From contig CAYVRP010000007.1 of the NCBI GenBank assembly GCA_964454025.1, forward strand, positions 1-64,000: a stretch of 64,000 nucleotides of DNA. Direction: 5' to 3'. Under the pieces are notes generated by a model, which saw only the letters and a list, made by a program, of their open reading frames with translations, ran no database searches and was not told the origin of the DNA. Positions 16,274 through 25,173 of the stretch are shown piece by piece. How positions within the stretch are numbered: the stretch's first letter is position 1; each line of letters starts with the position of its first letter. A program made the translations under genes and the position numbers. This DNA is from JAFGBI01 sp964454025 (lineage in GTDB: Bacteria; Myxococcota_A; Polyangia; Polyangiales; Polyangiaceae).

Positions 16274-18733
16274 GTGCGGTCGACGCTGTCCGGCCTCCTG
16301 TTCGCCAGCCTGCTCGTCGTGATCCCGGCGCAGGCCTTCGTGTGGCCAAATCAGATCGATCGCATCGAACGGCAGCTCCACGACGAGGACGTCGCCGTCC
16401 GTCGCGGTGCCGCCCGGCAGATCGGCGACCTCCCCGTCTCCGTCTCCGGCAAGCTCGCGCTGCTCGCGCTCGCCGACCCGGATCCCGAGGTGCGCCTCGC
16501 CGCCGTGGAGGCGGCCGTGCTCCGGGCGCCCGAGCGCGCCGCCGCCATCGTGGTCCCGTGGTTGAGCGACGCGGACCCCCGGCTCCGGCTCGCCGCGGCG
16601 CGGGCGCTCGCCCTCGCACCCGACGATCGCGCCATCGCCGCCCTGGGGCGCGTGCTCTCGGATCCGGACGCGGAGGTGCGCGAGGCCGCGGCGCGGGCGC
16701 TCGGCCTGACGGCGAGCCCGGAGGCCTCCCGTATGCTGCTCGGACGTCTCGACGATCCGGTGCCGCTCGTGCGTGCGGTCGTGATCGAGGCGCTGGCCCG
16801 TCTCGGCGATCCGGGGAGCGTGGTCCCGCTGCTGGGGAAGGTGCAGGATCCGACCCTGTCGGTACGCTGGCGGGTCGTCAGAGCGCTGGGGGAGCTCGGC
16901 GACGCCCGGGCTGCGAGCAGTCTCTTGATCGCCATGCAGGACGCGGATCCGACCGTCCGTGCCGAGGCGGTCAGCGCGCTCGGGCGTCTCGGCGTGGCCG
17001 CTGTGGTGCCGAGCCTGGTATCGGCGCTGCGGGCGGAGGAGGAGGGCGAGGTCCGGCGCCGGCTGGTCGCGGCGCTCGCGGCGCTCGGCTCGGAGGCGGC
17101 GGTGGACGCCCTGATCGAGTCCCTCGGCGATCCCGGGCCGGGGCTCACCGTCGCGGATCTCGCGGCCGCGTTGAGCGCGGCGGGCGACGCCGCGACCGTC
17201 CGGCTCGAGCGCTGCCGCGGCGGGCAGCCGGAGGCGACGCAGGCGAGGGGCGGCGCCGAGGCGCTGGGGGCAGTCGGCGGCCCGCGCGCGGCGGTCGCGC
17301 TCACCGCGGCACTGCGACGGGGCGTCCTCGATCCAGACGCCGCGCTGAGCGCGCTCGGCCGCGCGGGGGAGGCGAGCGCCCTCCCCGTCGTGCTGGAACA
17401 CCTCGCCGCTCCGGTCCTGTCGACGCGGCTCGCCGCGGCCGACGCTGCATGGGCGCTGCTCGATCCGAAGCGCCCCGACGGGCGCGCCGCGGCCCCCATC
17501 GCCCGCGCCTTGGTCGCGGCGCGCACCCCGGAAGAGCGGCTGCGCCTGGCGCGGTTGCTGGGGCGCACCGGCGCGCCCGCGGCGGTCCCGGCGCTCGTGC
17601 CGTTGGTGCGGTCGAACGACGATCTGGCGCTGCGCATCGCCGCCATCGAGGCGCTCGGCGACGTCGCGCCGGCGGGTCAGGATCGCGTGCTGATCGAGGC
17701 CCTGGACGACGCGTCCGGCGCGGCGCGCTGGAGCGCCGCGGTCGCCCTCTGGCGCAGCGCCTCGGGCGCGGCGGCGCGCGTGCTGCTCGACCGGCTAGAG
17801 GTCGCCGCGGCTCGGGATCGGGGCCTGCTCGCGCTGGCCCTCGGCGGCGCGCTCTCGCGCAACCGGGATCCCGGGCTCGTGGTCCGCGCCGCCGCGCTCA
17901 CGCGGCAGGCACGGGATGGGGAGCGTGACGCCCTCCTCGAGGCGCTCGGCCGCGCCCCGGGGCCGAAGGCCGGCGCGCTCGTGGCCGGGTTCGGGCGCGC
18001 CGAAGCCTCCGTCCAGGATCGCGCGAAGGTCGCGGAGGCCCTGGGGACCCACGCCGACGCGCTCCGGGCGCTGCGTCAGCTCCTCACCGATCCCGACGGG
18101 GCCGTACGCGCCAACGCTGCCTGGTCGCTCGGCTCGGTCGGTGACGGCTCTGACGTGCCCCGGCTCCGCAAGGCGCTGGACGATCCCGACGTGGCGGTGG
18201 CCGGGAACGCGGCCGCCGCGCTCGCGCGGCTCTCGCGCCGCACGCGGGCGGCCGTGGGGTCCGCCCTCTGCGCGACCTTCGCGGCGCCGCGCGCCTACGT
18301 CCGCGCGAACGCCCTCGTCGGGGCGTCGCTGGTCGGCGAGCGCTGCGACCCGGCGATCGCGCGGCGGCTCCTGCTCACGGACGCCTCCCCCGTCGTTCGG
18401 CGCGCCGCGGCGACTTTGCTGCTACGCGTCCCCGCCGCGGACGGCCGGGCGGACCAGGTCGCGCTCCGGCGTTGCGGCGAGCAGGACGGCGACGGCGCCG
18501 TGGCGGCGCAGTGCGCCAGCCCGCCGCCGCCGGTCCCCGAGCTGGCAGAGCCGGTCGCCGTGTACGTGATCCCCGCCGCGGAGCCCGGGCCGGTCGCGCG
18601 CGCTCCGTTCGCGCTGATGTTCGCCGATGGACTGCTGCGCCTGGGGGTGAGCGACCGCCGCGGCGTCGTCTTCGAGGCCGCGGCTCCGCGCGGCGCGGTG
18701 AGCCTCGAGGTCCCGGCGCCCCTCGAGCGGTGA
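16274..18733 (+). CDS. exported HEAT-repeat protein
   Basis: An 819-aa protein with an N-terminal signal peptide ending near QAFVWPN. The rest is almost wholly HEAT/PBS-lyase-type repeats of about 31 residues. Each carries the DPDPEVRLAAVEAL type of motif (for example ADPDPEVRLAAVEAA, SDPDAEVREAAARAL). They run from about residue 30 to 690. A beta-rich C-terminal domain ends the protein. Such repeats form a curved scaffold for protein binding. The GTG start is fixed by the signal peptide. It follows the DUF4159 and membrane-protein genes and probably works with them in the periplasm. No catalytic motif is seen. Confidence 0.88.
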   Translation: MRSTLSGLLFASLLVVIPAQAFVWPNQIDRIERQLHDEDVAVRRGAARQIGDLPVSVSGKLALLALADPDPEVRLAAVEAAVLRAPERAAAIVVPWLSDADPRLRLAAARALALAPDDRAIAALGRVLSDPDAEVREAAARALGLTASPEASRMLLGRLDDPVPLVRAVVIEALARLGDPGSVVPLLGKVQDPTLSVRWRVVRALGELGDARAASSLLIAMQDADPTVRAEAVSALGRLGVAAVVPSLVSALRAEEEGEVRRRLVAALAALGSEAAVDALIESLGDPGPGLTVADLAAALSAAGDAATVRLERCRGGQPEATQARGGAEALGAVGGPRAAVALTAALRRGVLDPDAALSALGRAGEASALPVVLEHLAAPVLSTRLAAADAAWALLDPKRPDGRAAAPIARALVAARTPEERLRLARLLGRTGAPAAVPALVPLVRSNDDLALRIAAIEALGDVAPAGQDRVLIEALDDASGAARWSAAVALWRSASGAAARVLLDRLEVAAARDRGLLALALGGALSRNRDPGLVVRAAALTRQARDGERDALLEALGRAPGPKAGALVAGFGRAEASVQDRAKVAEALGTHADALRALRQLLTDPDGAVRANAAWSLGSVGDGSDVPRLRKALDDPDVAVAGNAAAALARLSRRTRAAVGSALCATFAAPRAYVRANALVGASLVGERCDPAIARRLLLTDASPVVRRAAATLLLRVPAADGRADQVALRRCGEQDGDGAVAAQCASPPPPVPELAEPVAVYVIPAAEPGPVARAPFALMFADGLLRLGVSDRRGVVFEAAAPRGAVSLEVPAPLER

Positions 18734-18758
18734 TCTGGCGTCCCCGCGGCGCGCGCGG

Positions 18759-20051
18759 TCACTTGGCAGCGCACCGCATGGCGCACTGGAGATCACCAGG
18801 CGGGCAGCCGCAGCCGCCGGTCTTCTTCTTCGCGGTGGCCGTGGCCGTCGGCGCCGTGGTGCCGCCGGAGGTCCCCGCCGTCGAGGTCGGCTTCGGTCGC
18901 GGCTTCCACGTTCCCCCCGTCTTCGGCTTCGGGGGGCCCGCGTCGGCCTCCTCGTCCTTGCCCTCGCCGGTCGCGGGCGGCTTCGCGTCGTCGTCCTCGT
19001 CCTCGTCGCGCGGCGCGGTGACGGTCTTCTCGATGTAGACGACGCTGGGCGCGGCCGGGGCCACTGGCTCGGGCTCCTTGCTCGTCTGTGACACGACCAC
19101 GATGATTGCCGCGACCCCGACCAGGGCGCCGACCACCCCCACGATGAGCCCCACGTTGGAGCGCCGCTGAGGGAGGTCGGGGATCGCGATCGCGGCGGCC
19201 TGCGCGGCGGCGCCGCCGAGCGGCGCCGCCATGCCCAGGGGCGCGTTCATCAGGGGTGAGGTCATCAGCGGGCCGCCACCGAGCGGGGAGCCGCCGAGCG
19301 GGGCGCCGCCAAGCGGGGAGGCCACGGCCCCCGTCGCTGGCGCCTGCTCGGCCATGGCGCGCAGATCGATGAGGCCCGAGTCGTGGCTGGACGCGGTCGT
19401 GGCGCCGCGCGCCGCGCTCGCGGCGCTGAGCGTGGGGTTGGAGGGCGAGGAGGCAGTCAGCGCGCTGAGCGAGAAGAGCACGGACGACTCGTTGCGCGCG
19501 CCGAGGCCTCCGGCCGGGACGGGCGCCGGCTCGGGGGCGCTCGTCGTGACGTCCTCCTCGCTGCCGGCCTGGGCGTAGCCGCCGAAGAGGTCGCTACCTG
19601 CGCCGCGGGCGCCGCGCGCGGCCGCGCGCAGCGATCCGGCGGGCTTGGGCGCCGTCCACCCGGCCGAGGCGCCTGCCGCGGAGGGGCTGCTTCGGAGGAG
19701 CTCGGCGAGCTCGGGAACGTCGCTGATCGGCTTCCAGTCCGGGAAGCCGTCGGCCCAGACGAAGGTCTGCGCCGTGACGGTTCCGGTGTTGAAGGCGGAG
19801 ATGAGCTCCGCGGTCGTCATCGTGCGAGGCTCACCCCCGCCGAGATCGACCGAGTATGACTCGGCGCTCGTGCCCTCCTCGACCCCGGCGCCGCCGTCCC
19901 CGTCCGCGGTGTGCACATGCGGGGGGCTGACCTTGCCGTCGATCACGATGGTCGCGCCGCACTTGCGGCAACGGATCTTGGCGAGACGATCGCGCACCTT
20001 CTCGTCGCCGATCGAGTACTTCGCGCTGCACGTAGGGCAGGAGATCTTCAC
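18759..20051 (-). CDS. zinc-ribbon/GYF-domain membrane protein, AgmX-like
   Basis: A 430-aa protein. It starts with an MJ0042-type zinc ribbon (CPTC at Cys5/Cys8 and CRKC at Cys28/Cys31) and then a GYF_2-type domain (about 66-118, with TFVWADGFPDWKPISDVPEL). A disordered region holds repeated PLGG motifs (about 246-280). One membrane helix (about 300-321) leads to an acidic/Pro tail that ends in the cysteine-rich GGCGCPPGDLQCAMRC. This layout resembles the AgmX/GltJ proteins of Myxococcus gliding machinery, where the zinc ribbon and GYF domains are cytoplasmic. The start GTG follows GGAAGG. A motility role is an inference from layout only. Confidence 0.85.
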   Translation of the reverse strand: MKISCPTCSAKYSIGDEKVRDRLAKIRCRKCGATIVIDGKVSPPHVHTADGDGGAGVEEGTSAESYSVDLGGGEPRTMTTAELISAFNTGTVTAQTFVWADGFPDWKPISDVPELAELLRSSPSAAGASAGWTAPKPAGSLRAAARGARGAGSDLFGGYAQAGSEEDVTTSAPEPAPVPAGGLGARNESSVLFSLSALTASSPSNPTLSAASAARGATTASSHDSGLIDLRAMAEQAPATGAVASPLGGAPLGGSPLGGGPLMTSPLMNAPLGMAAPLGGAAAQAAAIAIPDLPQRRSNVGLIVGVVGALVGVAAIIVVVSQTSKEPEPVAPAAPSVVYIEKTVTAPRDEDEDDDAKPPATGEGKDEEADAGPPKPKTGGTWKPRPKPTSTAGTSGGTTAPTATATAKKKTGGCGCPPGDLQCAMRCAAK

Positions 20052-20558
20052 GTTCTACCTTCCGGGGTCGACCCCACGCTGCTCCGCCGCGGGGAGGAAA
20101 TGCTGCGAGATGCTATCAGGGGATACGTATCAGTCCACGGGTCGGTCTGTTGCTTGCGTGGGCTGAGAGCGGGCGAGGAGTTTTATCACTCCTGGGCGCC
20201 GAAGCCAGAAATACCCGCAGAATCGCGGTCCTGTCCGATCGAGGAGCGGGGCCGAGCGCGGCGAAGGGGGTAAGCGGCGACCTCCCCGCCGGGGCGCGCC
20301 GCGGAGCGCGGTCCGGCGTCGAGGACGAGCCCCTCGGTCCTAGTCGCGCTGGCGGCAGACCGCAACATCCGCCTCCATCGCGCCCCTGGCGCGGGCCGCC
20401 CGCGGGGGCGACAGTGCGTGTGCCCGGATCCGCGGGGCCGGGCTCGCCCTGGGGCTCGCGGTTGGCCCGGGCGCGCGCCCTCGCCCGCCCCATTGGGCGC
20501 CCGCGACGGGGTCGGGCCGCGGCTGAAGCCCCGCGTGGGGACGCGGCGCGCGGGCGCG
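20052..20558. other. intergenic region, no gene seen
   Basis: The frames here are Arg/Pro/Gly-rich on both strands and carry no motif. It lies between the zinc-ribbon protein gene and the J-domain gene, both on the minus strand, and should hold the promoter of the former. I see no clear promoter, hairpin or repeat. Confidence 0.5.
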
Positions 20559-21098
20559 TCAGTCGCCCATCGCGTAGAGGGCCATGTCGATGGCCTCGAG
20601 GCGCTCCTCGAGCTCTCGGTTGGTGTTGCCGTCGTGGTAGATCGCCATGCGGAGCTCGTTGCGCGCCGCCCGGAGGTTCCCGGCGGAGATGAGCTGGTCG
20701 GCGCGCTGCGCGCAGAGCTTGGCCGCCGCGCTCCGGCAGAGTTCGTCGAGCGACTTGACGGCGGAGCTCGGGCGTTTCGCCGTCGTGTCGCGCTGCGCCT
20801 CCAGTCGGAGGTGGCCCTTGGCGAGCTCGAGGTTGTATCGGCCGCGGAGCTCGGGATCCGAGAGCACGCGGTACGCCTCCGCCCCACGCTGGAACACCTC
20901 CCGCGCCACCGCGAGGGCCTCCGGCCCGTGGTCCAGGTGCCCGTCGGGGTGAAAGGCGAGCGCGAAGCGGTGGAACGCCGCCTTGAGCTCCCCCGGCTCG
21001 GCGCTCTCCGGGACGTCGAGGAGCTCGTAGTAGGTTGCCTCGTCGAGCACCGCTCGCCAGGCTAGCAGGCGCGCAACATTGGGATCGACGGCGGTCAC
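20559..21098 (-). CDS. J-domain (DnaJ-like) co-chaperone
   Basis: A 179-aa protein. The N-terminal J domain spans about residues 20-90. It has YYELLDVPESAEPGELKAAFHRFALAFHPDGH, where HPD is the signature that stimulates Hsp70 ATPase, and the following helix with AYRVLSDPELRGRYN. A helical C-terminal half of unknown fold replaces the Gly/Phe-rich and zinc-finger parts of DnaJ, so it is a type III J protein. The gene starts with GTG and lies just downstream of the unusual Hsp70 gene on the same strand. The two very likely work as a dedicated pair. Confidence 0.9.
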   Translation of the reverse strand: MTAVDPNVARLLAWRAVLDEATYYELLDVPESAEPGELKAAFHRFALAFHPDGHLDHGPEALAVAREVFQRGAEAYRVLSDPELRGRYNLELAKGHLRLEAQRDTTAKRPSSAVKSLDELCRSAAAKLCAQRADQLISAGNLRAARNELRMAIYHDGNTNRELEERLEAIDMALYAMGD

Positions 21099-21129
21099 GG
21101 GGGACTATCGCACCAGAGGGGGCACTCGA

Positions 21130-23475
21130 TCAGACGGCGGGGTGGGCGGCATGGCGCGCGGCGAGCCCGGCGAGATCCTCGTTTTCGGGCAGGCCGACGA
21201 GACGGACGCGCGCGGAGGTGGCGCGCCCGGTCTGCAGATCCTTGGCGTGGACGTCGAGGATCCCATCGGTGTCGAGGACGAAGGTGACCTCGATGCGGAC
21301 CTTCCCGCGCGGCGCCGGCCGGAGTCCCGCGAGCTCCACCTCGCCGAGGAGCGTGTTGTCGGCGAACCGGCTCGACTCGCCTTGGCTCACCCGGACCCTG
21401 ACGGCGACCTGCTGGTCCGCGGCGGTGGCGAACACCCGGGTCCGCTCGCAGGGCACCGGCGTGTTGCGCGCGATCACGGCGTCGCAGAAGCCCCCGACGG
21501 TCTCCACCGAGAGGCTGAGCGGGGTGACGTCGACCAGGAGCGGCGCGTCCGTCAGCCGCCGGAGATCCGCGCCGCGGACCGAGTGCACCGCGACCGCAGG
21601 CGCCTCGTGCAACGCGATCGCGGAGCCGACCAGGCCGGTGATCGGGACCACCGAGGTGACGCCAGCGCGGGACACCGGAGACACGGAGATCGGACCCGAC
21701 GGGCGGCCCCGTGGGATCGCCGAAACCGGCGCCTCGATGGGGCCCGGCGGGGGCGCGACCCCGGGGACGGGGTCGGTCGGCGGTGCCTCCTCCTCGTCAT
21801 CCAGATCGGGGATGGAGTCGAGGTCGGTGGAGTCGTCGTCCCCGGTCGGCGACGTGGAGTCGGACCGGCGCGTGGCCCGCTGCGCTTCGAGCTCCTCCAG
21901 ATCTTCTTCGTCGAGCTCCACCGCTTCCTCGACGGCCGGCCGCGGGAGCTCGGCCCGGGGGCGCCACGGCGCGCGTGGGAGCGCCGGGGGGGAGGTGGGT
22001 CTGAGCCCGGCGCTCGTCACCACCGGCAGCACTGGACTGCGCGTGAGCGGCGACTCGTCGGCGCCGAGCGGGGGCGGCCCGGGACGACGCGCCGCCGGCG
22101 CAACGGCGGGGCTCGGCCCGGGGCCGGTGGGCAATGGCGGCCGAGGCGGCTGGCCGGTGGCGGGCGCCGGCGGTGGCACTGGCAGCGGCGGCAGGGTGCC
22201 TGGCACGGAGCCGAGGCCCGGGTGCGTCACGAGGTGCACCGGTCTCGCCCCACCCCCCGGCAGGATCGAAGGCGCGGACTCGCGTCGCAGCCGCGCGGGC
22301 GGGTCGGGGACGAGGGACTGGCGCCGCTGCCCCGCGGCCAGCGCGTTGGCCTGGATGGCGGCCCCGATGGCGACCACCTCGTCAGGGTTGAGGTTGGCGA
22401 GCGGCTCCCGGCCGAAGAAGCTCTTCACCCGCTCTCGTACCAGCGGGATGCGGGTCGACCCGCCCACCAGGAGCACCTGCTGGAAGTCGCGCGGGTTGAG
22501 TCGGGCGACGCCGAGCGCCTCGTTGCAGACCTCGAATGTCTGGTCGACGATCGGAGTCATCAGCGCGTTGAGCTCGGCGCGCGTCATGCCGAACGAGAAC
22601 GTGAGCATTCGCCCGCCCGGCGCCGGCACGAACTCCGGGATGTCTATGGTCGCCGCCGCCTCGGTGGACAGCATCACCTTGAGCACTTCCGCCGTCGCGC
22701 GGAGCTGCTCGAAGGAGTCGCGGTTGCTGCGGGGGTCGTAGCGGTGCTGCCGCAGGCACGCCTCGCCCATGCGCTCGGCGATCAGGACGTCGATGTCGTC
22801 GCCGCCGAGGAAGGTGTTGCCCGCCGTCGCCAGGACCTCGAAGACGTTGCCGGCGAGGTCGAGCAGGGTGATGTCGAGCGTCCCGCCGCCGAAGTCGTAG
22901 ACGGCGATCCGCTCGGTGTGGCCGCGGCCAAAGCCGTACGCGAGCGCAGCCGCGGTGGGCTCGTTGAGGATGCGGTGGACCTCGATCCCGGCGACCCGAC
23001 CGGCGACCTTGGTGGCGGCGCGCTGCAGGTCGTTGAAGTTGGCGGGGACGGTGATGACGGCGCGCTCCACCGGCTGCCCGAGCGCCTCCTCCGCGAACTG
23101 CTTGGCCTTGCGGAGGACGAAGGCGCTGATCTCCGGCAGCGTGTAGGTTTCGCCGCGGGCCACCACCAGCGCCGCATTGCCCGGGCCCTCGCGCATGTCG
23201 AACGCGAAGCGCCCCCGCGCCGCGGTGAGCTCCGGTGAGCTCCAGCTGCGGCCGATCAGGCGCTTCACGGAGTAGACCGTGTTGCGGGCGTCGATCCGCC
23301 GGCGAGCCTTCGCCTCCCGCCCGACCAGCACGCTGCCGTTCGGGTGGAAGGACACCACGCTCGGCAGAAGCCGGTGCCCCTCGGCGTCGGCCAGCGCGAT
23401 CGCCTGCCCGTCACGGACCGCCGCGACGACCGTGTTCGTGGTGCCGAGATCGATGCCGACGATGGCGGAGGTCAA
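21130..23475 (-). CDS. Hsp70-family protein with large interdomain insertion and no lid
   Basis: A 781-aa DnaK homologue. The ATPase domain (about 1-385) is complete, with GIDLGTTNT (8-16), the VYDFGGGTLDIT phosphate loop (192-203) and VLLVGGSTRIP (334-344). Then come about 260 residues of Pro-rich and acidic sequence (about 385-644). The beta substrate-binding domain begins at LLVDVTPLSLSVETVGG (646-662) and ends with FVLDTDGILDVHAKD (732-746). Only about 20 residues follow, so the helical lid is missing. Canonical DnaK has a linker of about ten residues and a full lid. The insertion and the lost lid suggest a specialised client or partner. The J-protein gene is directly downstream. Confidence 0.92.
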   Translation of the reverse strand: MTSAIVGIDLGTTNTVVAAVRDGQAIALADAEGHRLLPSVVSFHPNGSVLVGREAKARRRIDARNTVYSVKRLIGRSWSSPELTAARGRFAFDMREGPGNAALVVARGETYTLPEISAFVLRKAKQFAEEALGQPVERAVITVPANFNDLQRAATKVAGRVAGIEVHRILNEPTAAALAYGFGRGHTERIAVYDFGGGTLDITLLDLAGNVFEVLATAGNTFLGGDDIDVLIAERMGEACLRQHRYDPRSNRDSFEQLRATAEVLKVMLSTEAAATIDIPEFVPAPGGRMLTFSFGMTRAELNALMTPIVDQTFEVCNEALGVARLNPRDFQQVLLVGGSTRIPLVRERVKSFFGREPLANLNPDEVVAIGAAIQANALAAGQRRQSLVPDPPARLRRESAPSILPGGGARPVHLVTHPGLGSVPGTLPPLPVPPPAPATGQPPRPPLPTGPGPSPAVAPAARRPGPPPLGADESPLTRSPVLPVVTSAGLRPTSPPALPRAPWRPRAELPRPAVEEAVELDEEDLEELEAQRATRRSDSTSPTGDDDSTDLDSIPDLDDEEEAPPTDPVPGVAPPPGPIEAPVSAIPRGRPSGPISVSPVSRAGVTSVVPITGLVGSAIALHEAPAVAVHSVRGADLRRLTDAPLLVDVTPLSLSVETVGGFCDAVIARNTPVPCERTRVFATAADQQVAVRVRVSQGESSRFADNTLLGEVELAGLRPAPRGKVRIEVTFVLDTDGILDVHAKDLQTGRATSARVRLVGLPENEDLAGLAARHAAHPAV

Positions 23476-23478
23476 GCG

Positions 23479-24069
23479 TCAGGCCTCCTCGGGGTGGCGG
23501 TCGCGGGGAGGCGGTCGCCGGCTGGACAGGTCGGTGCGTGCCTCGAGCTCACGGATGACGTCATCGTACCAGCGTTCTACCACCCGCCTGAAGGGCCACA
23601 TCCAGCCGTAGGCGCCGGAGACGAAGCGACCCACGATTTCCTGGCGCAGGGCGGGGCTCCGCGCCGTCGCGAGGCCGCGCAGCTCCGCGGTGGCCGCCAG
23701 CGTCTCCCGGTAGGCCTCCCACTCGAGGCGCGCCCGCCCCCAGGCGAGGCCGATCGGCAAGAGCGGGACAAGGTAGAGCGCCGCCATCCCGAGCCGCCCG
23801 TAGCGGCGGAATTGGCGCAGGTGCACCCGCTCGTGGCGGAGCACGATGACACGGTCGATCTCGCTGGCGCCTTCCCAGGCGTCGGGCAGGTAGAGCGTGC
23901 AGCCGATGACCGTGTGGTATTGAGTGAGGTACGCGCGCTGTCGGCCGAGCGTCAGCGCGCGCAGCGCGAGGTCGATCCCGCGTGACAGGGGGCTGTGGCG
24001 CTTGTGGACGACGCGGAAGCCGGGAAATTCCGCGGCGATCTCGGCCAACAGCGCCGCGGCGGTGGTCAT
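23479..24069 (-). CDS. hypothetical HExxH-motif protein
   Basis: About 196 aa. A zinc-metallopeptidase-like HERVH motif occurs in VIVLRHERVHLRQFRRYG. It is followed by a hydrophobic segment (LGMAALYLVPLLPIGLAWG) and a conserved-looking WEAYRETL where a downstream Glu could be a third ligand. I infer a possible membrane-bound peptidase, but the family is not recognised and the motif could be structural. The start is ATG 24069: the frame upstream has no coding character, and a TAGACT box ends seven bases before this ATG. The gene lies upstream of the Hsp70 gene, three bases apart. Confidence 0.7.
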   Translation of the reverse strand: MTTAAALLAEIAAEFPGFRVVHKRHSPLSRGIDLALRALTLGRQRAYLTQYHTVIGCTLYLPDAWEGASEIDRVIVLRHERVHLRQFRRYGRLGMAALYLVPLLPIGLAWGRARLEWEAYRETLAATAELRGLATARSPALRQEIVGRFVSGAYGWMWPFRRVVERWYDDVIRELEARTDLSSRRPPPRDRHPEEA

Positions 24070-24076
24070 CGGGCGG

Positions 24077-24082
24077 AGTCTA
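24077..24082 (-). promoter_or_regulatory. -10 box (TAGACT) before the HExxH gene
   Basis: On the minus strand TAGACT ends seven bases before the ATG at 24069. The spacer CCGCCCG has no ribosome binding site. The box probably also drives the Hsp70 and J-domain genes downstream, which follow with almost no gap. Confidence 0.5.
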
Positions 24083-24121
24083 CACCGGACCCCACCCGGC
24101 CGCGCCGGGCGGGGCCGCGGC

Positions 24122-25048
24122 TCAGTCCCCGAGGCGCTCCCCGTCCCGGAGCGCGCGGCCGTTGACGAGATCCGCCGCCGCCTGCGCGCGGCGCCCCTCG
24201 CACTGCGCGCGGAGCAGCTCCACGGCCCCGTCGCCGGTGCCCACCAGCACGCGCCGCTCGCGGACCGCCACCACGCCGGGCGGGGGCGCCGGGGCGTCGG
24301 CGGCGAGCGCGACCGCGTGCACCTTGAGCGTGCCACCGCGGTGCGACGTGCGGGCCCCGGGCGCCGGGGCCATGCCGCGCACGAGCGCCTTGACCTCCAA
24401 CGCGGAGCGGGTCCAGTCGATCACGGCGTCCGCCGGCGCGATCGGGGGCGCGTTGGTCGCGAGCGCCGGGTCCTGCGGGACCGCCGCGATGGTTCCCTCC
24501 ACCACCGCGGCGAGGTCTTCGCGGACGACCTGGGCGGCGAGCTCGGCCAGTCGCTCGGCGAGCTCCCCCGCCGTCTCGTCGGGGCCGATGGCGAGTCGGC
24601 GCGTCGTGTAGACCGGGCCGGTGTCCATGCCGGTGTCCATCTGCATCAGGGAGATGCCCGTCGTCGTCTCGCCGCGGATCACCGCCCACTGGATCGGCGC
24701 GGCCCCGCGGTACTTGGGCAGGATCGAGGCGTGGAGGTTGACGCACCCGCGCCGGGGGGCGACGAGGACCTCCTCGGGCAGGATGCGCCCGTAGGCCATC
24801 ACCACCGCCACGTCCGGCGCGAGTTCGCGCAGCCACGCGGCGAGCGCTCCGTCCCGGACTCGGGTGGGCTGGTGCACGGGTAACCCGAGCTCCTCCGCCG
24901 CGACCTTCACCGCCGGGGGGGTGAGCGCCATGCCGCGGCCCGAAGGCCGGTCGGGCTGACACACGACCGCGGCGACGCTGGTGGTTTCCTGGAGCGCGCG
25001 CAGCGCCGGCACCGCGATGGCGGGCGTGCCGAAGAAGATGGTCCGCAC
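24122..25048 (-). CDS. fmt: methionyl-tRNA formyltransferase
   Basis: Transfers a formyl group from 10-formyl-tetrahydrofolate to Met-tRNA(fMet) for translation initiation, in the cytoplasm. At 308 aa it has the normal length. It begins RTIFFGTPAIAVPALRAL and holds the catalytic segment NLHASILPKYRGAAPIQWA (Asn and His of the formyl-transfer site). The MQMDTGMDTGPV motif supplies the catalytic Asp, and a C-terminal tRNA-binding domain follows. The start is a GTG at 25048. It is divergent from lon. The usual partner def (peptide deformylase) is not adjacent in this window. Confidence 0.95.
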   Translation of the reverse strand: MRTIFFGTPAIAVPALRALQETTSVAAVVCQPDRPSGRGMALTPPAVKVAAEELGLPVHQPTRVRDGALAAWLRELAPDVAVVMAYGRILPEEVLVAPRRGCVNLHASILPKYRGAAPIQWAVIRGETTTGISLMQMDTGMDTGPVYTTRRLAIGPDETAGELAERLAELAAQVVREDLAAVVEGTIAAVPQDPALATNAPPIAPADAVIDWTRSALEVKALVRGMAPAPGARTSHRGGTLKVHAVALAADAPAPPPGVVAVRERRVLVGTGDGAVELLRAQCEGRRAQAAADLVNGRALRDGERLGD

Positions 25049-25173
25049 CTCGCGTGTAATAATCGCCGCTCGGGTGCTATGCCAGCGCTGGCGCGCGGCG
25101 CCGGGGTGGTTAGCATCCTTTCATCGTCGGCGCTGTCCGACCAGCCCCCGCGCCGCCGCGCCAGGGACGAACC

